From: Pseudomonadota bacterium
Lineage (GTDB): Bacteria > Pseudomonadota > Gammaproteobacteria > Burkholderiales > Burkholderiaceae_C
Direction: 5' to 3'
NCBI GenBank assembly: GCA_023435325.1
Contig: JAEYRT010000108.1
Location: 1 to 6,046 of the forward strand
DNA length: 6,046 nucleotides
Of this stretch, positions 1 through 4,388 are shown in pieces. The notes below the pieces were generated by a model. That model worked only from the letters and a program-made list of their open reading frames with translations, made no database searches and was not told the DNA's origin. How positions within the stretch are numbered: position 1 is the first letter of the stretch; the number at the start of each line of letters is the position of its first letter. Position numbers and translations under genes: made by a program.

Positions 1-86
1 GTATCTATGTGCACCGCATCGTGCACAACCCCAACCCTGAAAAGCGCATCGAAAAACGCACGATCACCGAGAAAGCAGGAGCCTGA
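1..86 (+). CDS. scoA: 3-oxoacid CoA-transferase subunit A, C-terminal end (partial)
   Basis: The window opens inside a reading frame whose first full codon is at position 3 and which stops with TGA at 84-86. The visible 27 residues include VHRIVHNPNPEKRIEKRT, the typical tail of the alpha subunit of succinyl-CoA:3-ketoacid CoA-transferase (ScoA type). The beta subunit gene begins after a single intervening base, as expected for these two-gene operons, so the two chains are very likely translated together and assemble into one enzyme. Only the extreme C-terminus is present; the domain that binds CoA lies outside the window. The assignment rests on this tail motif and on the identity of the next gene. 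A 3-oxoadipate CoA-transferase alpha subunit is possible but less likely. Confidence 0.85.
   Translation, partial: IYVHRIVHNPNPEKRIEKRTITEKAGA
77..81 (+). promoter_or_regulatory. Shine-Dalgarno of scoB
   Basis: AGGAG lies six bases before the ATG at 88, inside the last codons of scoA. It decides the scoB start: the same frame is open back to an ATG at 7, but those codons overlap scoA and have no comparable ribosome site, and family proteins begin near the residues encoded from 88. Confidence 0.8.
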
Positions 87-87
87 T

Positions 88-726
88 ATGCCTTGGACGC
101 AAGACCAAATGGCCGCACGTGCGGCGCAAGAGCTGGAAGACGGCTTCTATGTCAATCTGGGGATCGGCATTCCCACGCTGGTGGCCAATCACACGGGTGA
201 CAAGGAAGTGTGGCTGCAGTCCGAAAACGGCATGCTGGGCATCGGTGCGTTCCCGACCGAGGATCAGGTGGACGCCGATCTGATCAATGCAGGCAAGCAG
301 ACCGTCACGACGATTCCCGGTTCGTCCATCTTCGGCTCAGACCAGTCGTTTGCCATGATCCGTGGTGGCAAGATCAACTTGTCGATCCTGGGTGCCATGC
401 AAGTCAGCGAGAAAGGCGATCTGGCCAACTGGATGATCCCCGGCAAGATGGTCAAGGGCATGGGCAGGGCCATGGACCTGGTGGCCGGTGTCAAGCGCGT
501 GATCGTGCTCATGGAGCATGTGGCCCGGAAAAAAGATGGCAGCACCGACTTGAAAATCCTGCCCGCTTGCACCCTGCCTTTGACGGGCGTGGGTGTGGTG
601 GACCGCATCATTACCGATCTGGGGGTGATGGATGTTACGCCTGAAGGGCTCAAGGTGGTGGAGCTGGCCGATGGCGTGAGCTTTGAAGAAATGCAAAGCA
701 AGACGGGTGTGAACCTGTTGCGCTGA
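88..726 (+). CDS. scoB: 3-oxoacid CoA-transferase subunit B (succinyl-CoA:acetoacetate type)
   Basis: This is the beta subunit of a family I CoA-transferase, 212 residues, the usual length for ScoB/AtoA proteins. With the alpha subunit it moves CoA between succinyl-CoA and acetoacetate in the cytoplasm, linking ketone-body or short-chain fatty acid use, and polyhydroxybutyrate breakdown, to the TCA cycle. Visible marks are NLGIGIPT (residues 23-30), the active-site segment LQSENGMLGIG with the catalytic glutamate at about residue 46, DADLINAGK, SFAMIRGG, and the long conserved stretch around GDLANWMIPGKMVKGMG. From memory, these match Bacillus ScoB more closely than E. coli AtoA. The start at 88 has a good Shine-Dalgarno and sits one base after the scoA stop. 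Substrate choice (acetoacetate versus 3-oxoadipate) cannot be proved from sequence alone, but no aromatic-degradation gene is nearby. Confidence 0.93.
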   Translation: MPWTQDQMAARAAQELEDGFYVNLGIGIPTLVANHTGDKEVWLQSENGMLGIGAFPTEDQVDADLINAGKQTVTTIPGSSIFGSDQSFAMIRGGKINLSILGAMQVSEKGDLANWMIPGKMVKGMGRAMDLVAGVKRVIVLMEHVARKKDGSTDLKILPACTLPLTGVGVVDRIITDLGVMDVTPEGLKVVELADGVSFEEMQSKTGVNLLR

Positions 727-828
727 TATTGCAGCAAGGATTTCAGCAAGGCCAGAAGTTTCTGATAGCTAGCAAGGCAGGTGTATCGGTCACTTGCCAT
801 ATAAAAGACATGAAAAACCAATGCTCGA

Positions 829-851
829 GAGCGTCATGCGCTTCTTTTTTT
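829..851 (+). terminator. Weak intrinsic terminator candidate after scoAB
   Basis: AGCG (830-833) can pair with CGCT (839-842) around a five-base loop, with a possible G-U pair at the base. A run of seven T follows at 845-851. The stem is only 4-5 bp, so termination may be inefficient. It lies about 100 bases after the scoB stop and is the only hairpin-plus-T-run seen between scoB and the next gene. Confidence 0.35.
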
Positions 852-869
852 ATGTCACGAAACTGACAT
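852..869. promoter_or_regulatory. Perfect 6-bp inverted repeat, possible operator
   Basis: ATGTCA and TGACAT are perfect inverted copies separated by six bases (CGAAAC). The dyad directly follows the T-run at 845-851 and lies about 16 bases before a weak -35-like hexamer. Its size and spacing suit a dimeric regulator, but no regulator gene is in view and a 6-bp repeat can arise by chance. Confidence 0.3.
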
Positions 870-884
870 GGGCACGTTTTATGC

Positions 885-915
885 TTGAACCTAGCTACAG
901 AAATTTTGTTATCAA
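885..915 (+). promoter_or_regulatory. Possible sigma-70 promoter of the 77-aa gene
   Basis: TTGAAC (885-890) matches the -35 consensus at four of six positions. TATCAA (910-915) matches the -10 at four of six, with a long 19-base spacer. A transcript starting near 922 would carry a leader of about 50 bases containing the hairpin at 938-958. This is a weak prediction; another -10-like hexamer, TATAAA at 800-805, has no convincing -35 partner. Confidence 0.22.
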
Positions 916-937
916 TGCGCCATCGTGAGGGTGGCGC

Positions 938-958
938 TGGTGTCTGTGCCAGACACCG
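938..958. repeat. Strong hairpin / inverted repeat before the 77-aa gene
   Basis: GGTGTCTG (939-946) and CAGACACC (950-957) form a perfect 8-bp stem around the three-base loop TGC, with a possible T-G pair at 938/958. It ends four bases before the Shine-Dalgarno. No T-run follows, so it is not a terminator. It could be a single copy of a dispersed REP-like palindrome, an operator, or an mRNA leader structure that affects ribosome access. Confidence 0.55.
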
Positions 959-961
959 CTG

Positions 962-967
962 AAAGGA
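962..967 (+). promoter_or_regulatory. Shine-Dalgarno of the 77-aa gene
   Basis: AAAGGA ends seven bases before the ATG at 975 and supports that start over the in-frame ATG at 1005, which has no purine-rich site upstream. Confidence 0.6.
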
Positions 968-974
968 TTGCCCC

Positions 975-1208
975 ATGCATCACGCCGCTGCCCATGCCAT
1001 CACCATGGATCGTTTTACTTTTGTGCCCCAGGCCCAGCCTGCACAAGGCCCGGGCTTTGTGTCACAACTGAGCATCGACAGCGGTGAAGGTGCGGCACGT
1101 TACCAGCGCTTTTTCACGTTCAAGCCTGTGTTCGAAACGGCAGAAAGCGCCATGGCCTATGCTTTGGAGCAAGCCCGCTACTGGATGGAGCACAAGACCC
1201 TGGCCTGA
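975..1208 (+). CDS. Small hypothetical protein, 77 aa
   Basis: I do not recognise this protein. It is 77 residues, soluble, with no signal peptide, membrane segment or cysteine. After a His/Ala-rich start it has stretches likely to be beta strands (FTFVPQA, GFVSQLSI, YQRFFTFKP) and then a clear amphipathic helix from about residue 54 to 73 (FETAESAMAYALEQARYWME). A short beta-sheet followed by one helix with an alternating Ala/aromatic face resembles small unnamed proteins common in Burkholderiales, but I cannot name the family. It is probably a real gene because it has a Shine-Dalgarno at 962-967, sensible composition, and a strong terminator 40 bases after its stop. It appears to be a single-gene unit. 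No function can be assigned. Confidence 0.7.
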   Translation: MHHAAAHAITMDRFTFVPQAQPAQGPGFVSQLSIDSGEGAARYQRFFTFKPVFETAESAMAYALEQARYWMEHKTLA

Positions 1209-1248
1209 GCACCGGGGTCCTGGTGCCTCTCCCGGCTTCATAATTCAT

Positions 1249-1285
1249 AAAAAAAGCCCTGAAGCATGCGCTTCAGGGCTTTTTT
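1249..1285. terminator. Bidirectional intrinsic terminator between the 77-aa gene and selD
   Basis: GCCCTGAAGC (1256-1265) pairs perfectly with GCTTCAGGGC (1270-1279) around a four-base loop. Seven A precede the stem (1249-1255) and six T follow it (1280-1285), so the same hairpin has a U-run in both directions. It lies 40 bases after the small gene's stop and about 55 bases after the selD stop on the opposite strand, and should end both convergent transcripts. Confidence 0.93.
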
Positions 1286-1295
1286 GTGGTCAGAA

Positions 1296-1346
1296 CAGGT
1301 CAGGGCACAGGCACAGGGCGCAGGGCGCAGGCACAGGGCTCAGGCA
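1296..1346. repeat. Degenerate CAGG(G)CN tandem repeat over the selD stop
   Basis: Seven consecutive units of 6 or 7 bases begin at 1301, 1308, 1314, 1321, 1328, 1334 and 1341 (CAGGGCA, CAGGCA, CAGGGCG, CAGGGCG, CAGGCA, CAGGGCT, CAGGCA), preceded by a partial unit at 1296. The selD stop codon (complement of 1340-1342) lies inside the array, so the last selD codons and the 3' untranslated part share the repeat. Such a tract can change length by replication slippage. Confidence 0.75.
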
Positions 1347-2413
1347 ACATGTACCTTGGCAATACCGGCTTCCATGCGACCCACCACACAGGCGTCGGCA
1401 AATCCGTGCTGCTGGAAGATGGCCATCACCCGAGGCAATGACTCGGGCGTGCAGGACACCAGCAGGCCGCCGGAGGTCTGCGGATCGGTCAGCAAGGCGC
1501 GCTGGGCATCGCTGAGGTGGGGTGCCAGCTCGATGGCATCGCCATAGGACGCCCAGTTGCGGCTGGAAGCGCCGGTAAAGATGCCTTGCTCAGCCAGTTC
1601 CATCACGCCAGGCAGAACAGGCAATGCCGTGGCATCCAGATGGGCCGCCAGCTTGGCGCCACGGGCCAGCTCCAGCGTGTGGCCCAGCAGGCCGAAGCCG
1701 GTCACATCGGTCAGTGCATGCACGCCATCGAGTCTGGAAAGATCGCTGCCAGGGCGGTTGAGTTGGGTGGTGGCAGAGACCATGGCGAGGTAGCCAGTCT
1801 CATCCAGCATGCTCTTTTTCAAGGCAGCGGAATAAATGCCAACCCCCAGTGGTTTGCCCAGCACCAGCAGGTCACCTGCCTGGGCGTCGGCATTGCGTTT
1901 CATGTGCTTGGGGTTGACGATGCCAATGCCGACCAGTCCGTAAATGGGTTCGACCGAATCAATGGAGTGGCCGCCCGCCAGCGGGATGCCGGCTTCCTGA
2001 CACACGGAAGCGCCGCCGTCCAAAATGGCAGCAATGGTTTCATGAGGCAATACGTTGATAGGCATGCCCACAATGGCCAGTGCCATCAGTGGCGTGCCGC
2101 CCATGGCATAGATGTCACTCAGTGCATTGGTGGCAGCAATGCGCCCAAAGTCGCGTGGATCGTCCACGATGGGCATGAAAAAGTCGGTGGTGGCGACGAT
2201 GGCCTGTTCGTCATTGATGCGGTAGACCGCCGCATCATCCGCCGTTTCGGTGCCTACCAGCAGATCGGGGAAGAACTGCTTGGGCAGGGTGCTCTGGCCG
2301 ATCAGCTTGGCCAGCACGCCGGGGGCAATCTTGCAACCGCAACCGCCACCATGGGACAAAGAGGTCAGACGGGGAGCTTGGTCAGCAGATGGGGTGTGGG
2401 GTGTGTGTGTCAT
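1340..2413 (-). CDS. selD: Selenide, water dikinase (selenophosphate synthetase)
   Basis: SelD makes selenophosphate from selenide and ATP in the cytoplasm, the selenium donor for selenocysteine-tRNA and 2-selenouridine in tRNA. The protein is 357 residues, close to the family norm. The N-terminal active-site loop SHGGGCGCK has the catalytic cysteine at 25, a second cysteine at 27 and lysine 28, so this is the cysteine form, not a selenocysteine form. Other marks are DDAAVY (59-64), TTDFF (75-79), ATNALSDIYAMGG (94-106), AGGHSI (146-151), LTDVTGFGLLGH (234-245) and DPQTSGGLL (310-318). D60, D77, D100 and D236 probably correspond to the metal-binding aspartates. An in-frame TGA at 2422-2420 prevents a longer start, and no clear Shine-Dalgarno precedes the ATG. 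Neither selU (tRNA 2-selenouridine synthase) nor selA/selB is adjacent; a strong terminator follows directly. Confidence 0.96.
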   Translation of the reverse strand: MTHTPHTPSADQAPRLTSLSHGGGCGCKIAPGVLAKLIGQSTLPKQFFPDLLVGTETADDAAVYRINDEQAIVATTDFFMPIVDDPRDFGRIAATNALSDIYAMGGTPLMALAIVGMPINVLPHETIAAILDGGASVCQEAGIPLAGGHSIDSVEPIYGLVGIGIVNPKHMKRNADAQAGDLLVLGKPLGVGIYSAALKKSMLDETGYLAMVSATTQLNRPGSDLSRLDGVHALTDVTGFGLLGHTLELARGAKLAAHLDATALPVLPGVMELAEQGIFTGASSRNWASYGDAIELAPHLSDAQRALLTDPQTSGGLLVSCTPESLPRVMAIFQQHGFADACVVGRMEAGIAKVHVA

Positions 2414-2496
2414 GTTGAGTCAATGGCTGCACGCAGCACAAATGGGGCGTTTGCAAAGGGCAAGTTGCAGCGCGCGGATGGTCAAAACTGATGCGG

Positions 2497-2522
2497 AAAA
2501 ACGTGGCGCCCATTGTGCGCCA
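2497..2522 (-). terminator. Probable intrinsic terminator after the REC-EAL gene
   Basis: Read on the minus strand, TGGCGC (2522-2517), a seven-base loop and GCGCCA (2509-2504) form a 6-bp GC-rich stem, followed by CG and five T (2501-2497). It starts about 32 bases after the REC-EAL stop and would separate that operon from selD. The stem and T-run are short, so some read-through into selD is possible. The rest of the 141-base gap (2414-2554) shows no convincing promoter; a TTGACC hexamer at 2486-2481 lacks a good -10 partner. Confidence 0.45.
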
Positions 2523-2554
2523 AATCTGCCCGTGACAGGCCGATGCGGATTTGC

Positions 2555-3823
2555 TCAGGCAGACGCCGTGGCCGTGTGGAAGGCTCGCAACTCTGGCAGG
2601 CGCATGCGGTGCTGGCGCATCCATGCGGGGATTTCCACGGCGGGCATGGGTTTGCCGATCAGATAACCCTGGCCCACATTGCAGCCGCAGCGTTGAAGCA
2701 GGCGCCAGTCCTCCATGGTTTCAATGCCTTCTGCCACGGAAACCAGCTCCAGCCGTTTGGCCATGTCCAGGGCCGATTCCAGAATCACACCCAGGCTGCG
2801 CCGCTGGTGGGCACCATGGACGAAGCTGCGGTCGATTTTCAGCTCGGTAAACGGGAGGCGTGCGAGCTGCTGCATGGAGGAAAAGCCTGTGCCGTAGTCG
2901 TCAATGGAAAGGGCAAAGCCTTTGAGCCGCAAGCGCGTGAGCACGGCGATGGCGCGGCCCAGATGCTCCACGCCTGCGCTTTCGGTGATCTCCAGCACCA
3001 CCTGCTCGGGGGCCACGCCATGGCGGGCCACCACGTCGGAAATGCTGGAAACAATGCACGGACTATCCAGCAGCAAGGGCGAGAGATTGATCGCCAGTTT
3101 GGGCTGAAAGCCGCTGCATGCCCATGTCTCAGCCTGAACAATGGATTTGCGCAGCACCTGCATGGTGAGGTCGAAGATCAGATGTTCTTTTTCTGCCAGT
3201 GCGACAAACTGATCGGGCGAAATTGGCCCCAGCTCTGGATGCATCCAGCGTGCCAGTACCTCCATGCCCCGTATCAGTCCCGTGCGAATGTCCACCTTGG
3301 GCTGGTAGTGCACCTCCAGCTGGTCACCGTCAATTGCATGGCACAGATCCTGGCTAGTGATCGGCAGGGGAGGGCGTTGCGAGGCCGACCGCACATGGCC
3401 TTGCTTGCACTGGCTGTAGTGCTGCAGTGCCGATTCCAGCTGCTCCAGTCGCATGGGCTTGGGCAGCGAGCCCAGCATGGGCAGGCTCAAAGTGCTGCTC
3501 AGATCCTGTACGGCATTGAGAATGCTCAGCTGCTGGCTCGAAACCACGAGCATGGGAATTTTCCAGCCCTTCTCATGCATCTGCGTGATCAGCTCCACCC
3601 CATCCATGATGGGCATGTTCAGATCAATGAGCATCAAGTCGGGCTTGAGCTGCAGCATGTCCAGCTGTTGCAGCGCTTCTGCACCGTGGCAGGCTTCATA
3701 AATCAGCTCAATACCCAGCTGCCTGCACAGGCTGACAGCATGCTCGCGCTGCACTGGGCTGTCTTCCACCACCATGATGGATTGAATTCCAAACGAAGCA
3801 AGATGTGCAGTATTCCAAGGCAT
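2555..3823 (-). CDS. Response regulator with receiver and EAL domains (predicted c-di-GMP phosphodiesterase)
   Basis: The 422-residue protein has two cytoplasmic domains. The receiver (about 15-135) shows acidic residues E20 and D21, phospho-acceptor D67 in LIDLNMP, S95 and K122 in LPKP. After a linker (about 137-160) comes an EAL domain (about 160-405) that hydrolyses cyclic di-GMP to pGpG. Its signature is EVLARW with metal-ligand E188; others visible are N246 (AINLS), E278 (LEITES), D308 and D309 (IDDYGTGFSS), K329 (LKIDRSF), E365 (AEGIET) and Q385 (QGY). All usual catalytic positions are present, so it is probably active and controlled by phosphorylation. RocR is a known protein of this layout. 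It follows cheW by 22 bases, which suggests a chemosensory kinase as partner, though none is encoded here. The ATG at 3823 lacks a Shine-Dalgarno; ATG 3775 is an alternative start but would cut into the first strand of the receiver. Confidence 0.93.
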   Translation of the reverse strand: MPWNTAHLASFGIQSIMVVEDSPVQREHAVSLCRQLGIELIYEACHGAEALQQLDMLQLKPDLMLIDLNMPIMDGVELITQMHEKGWKIPMLVVSSQQLSILNAVQDLSSTLSLPMLGSLPKPMRLEQLESALQHYSQCKQGHVRSASQRPPLPITSQDLCHAIDGDQLEVHYQPKVDIRTGLIRGMEVLARWMHPELGPISPDQFVALAEKEHLIFDLTMQVLRKSIVQAETWACSGFQPKLAINLSPLLLDSPCIVSSISDVVARHGVAPEQVVLEITESAGVEHLGRAIAVLTRLRLKGFALSIDDYGTGFSSMQQLARLPFTELKIDRSFVHGAHQRRSLGVILESALDMAKRLELVSVAEGIETMEDWRLLQRCGCNVGQGYLIGKPMPAVEIPAWMRQHRMRLPELRAFHTATASA

Positions 3824-3831
3824 AAGGTGGT

Positions 3832-3888
3832 AAAAAAAGAGGGGGTTATCCCGCTTCTGCGTGAGTGGAGATCATCTGGGATAAACCC
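3832..3888 (-). promoter_or_regulatory. Hairpin plus U-run across the cheW stop: attenuator or weak terminator
   Basis: On the minus strand, GGG (3888-3886) and TTATCCC (3884-3878), with one bulged T, pair with GGGATAA (3852-3846) and CCC (3845-3843): ten pairs around a 25-base loop. Four bases later come seven T (3838-3832). The cheW stop TAA is in the 3' arm. A ribosome finishing cheW would cover the stem, so formation may depend on translation. It lies between cheW and the REC-EAL start. Confidence 0.35.
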
Positions 3889-4376
3889 TGCAGATCGTCC
3901 AGGTCCAGTACGCGATCCACATTGAGCAAGATCACGAATTTGCCACGCACTTTGCCCATGCCGGAGATGAAATCGGTGCGGATTTGGGTGCCGAAAGTTG
4001 GCGGCGGTTCAATGTCAGCAGCGTCGATGTCGAGTACTTCGTTGACGGCATCCACCACAACACCCATCACATGTTGGCTGTCAGCACTTTGCACTTCCAC
4101 AATCACGATGCAAGTGCGTTTGGTCACAGCGCTGGTGGGCTGGCCAAAGCGTGCTTGCAAGTCCATCACAGGAACCACAGCGCCACGCAAATTGATGATC
4201 CCGCGGATGCAGCTGGGCATCATAGGCACCTCGGTCATGTGCGTATACTCAATGATTTCTTTGATCGACAAAATGCCTATGGCATAAGCGTCACTACCAA
4301 GTACAAAGGTGAGAAATTGCGTAGGAGGGGCCACAGTGCCTGTGGCCGAATTCGCAAAAATAGGCGTTGCCTGCAT
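3846..4376 (-). CDS. cheW: Chemotaxis coupling protein CheW
   Basis: CheW is the cytoplasmic adaptor that joins chemoreceptors to the histidine kinase CheA in receptor arrays. The protein is 176 residues, a single CheW domain with a short unstructured start (1-19). Visible family marks are FLTFVLGSDAYAI (21-33, first strand), the helix IKEIIEY, VPMMPSCIRGIINLRGAVVPVMDL (50-73, including the conserved arginine at 64), MGVVVDAVNEVLDI (104-117) and DFISGMGKV (135-143). The stop codon of the chemoreceptor gene lies 12 bases upstream, so the two are co-transcribed and possibly translationally coupled; the Shine-Dalgarno is weak (GAG-containing). The stand-alone domain, with no receiver attached, marks it as CheW and not CheV. 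It may be a dedicated adaptor for the adjacent receptor or an extra copy serving the general array. Confidence 0.95.
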   Translation of the reverse strand: MQATPIFANSATGTVAPPTQFLTFVLGSDAYAIGILSIKEIIEYTHMTEVPMMPSCIRGIINLRGAVVPVMDLQARFGQPTSAVTKRTCIVIVEVQSADSQHVMGVVVDAVNEVLDIDAADIEPPPTFGTQIRTDFISGMGKVRGKFVILLNVDRVLDLDDLQGLSQMISTHAEAG

Positions 4377-4388
4377 GCTCGGGCTCGC

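Noticed and set aside
7..87. A longer scoB starting at the ATG at position 7
   Set aside because: These codons overlap the scoA tail in another frame, and the Shine-Dalgarno at 77-81 plus family length place the start at 88.
800..805. TATAAA as the -10 box of a promoter
   Set aside because: No -35-like hexamer at 16-19 bases upstream and no extended -10 TG; it also lies before the terminator candidate at 829-851.
264..821. A 185-residue minus-strand frame across scoB and the following gap
   Set aside because: It overlaps a well-supported gene over most of its length, has no ribosome site that I can see, and its translation shows no domain.
1340..2413. Selenocysteine-containing SelD
   Set aside because: The catalytic position is encoded as cysteine and no in-frame TGA occurs in the gene.
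1517..2491. A 324-residue open frame on the plus strand opposite selD
   Set aside because: Low-complexity Gly/Gln/His composition and no motifs; the antisense frame is a textbook SelD.
2555..3823. Degenerate, non-catalytic EAL domain because the motif reads EVL instead of EAL
   Set aside because: The second position varies in active enzymes, and the metal-binding and catalytic residues (E188, N246, E278, D308, D309, K329, E365, Q385) are all present.
2513..3925. A 470-residue open frame on the plus strand, longer than the REC-EAL gene it overlaps
   Set aside because: Its translation is rich in His, Gln, Ala and Leu with no recognisable domain, while the opposite strand encodes every receiver and EAL catalytic motif. 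It is a mirror of high-GC codon use.
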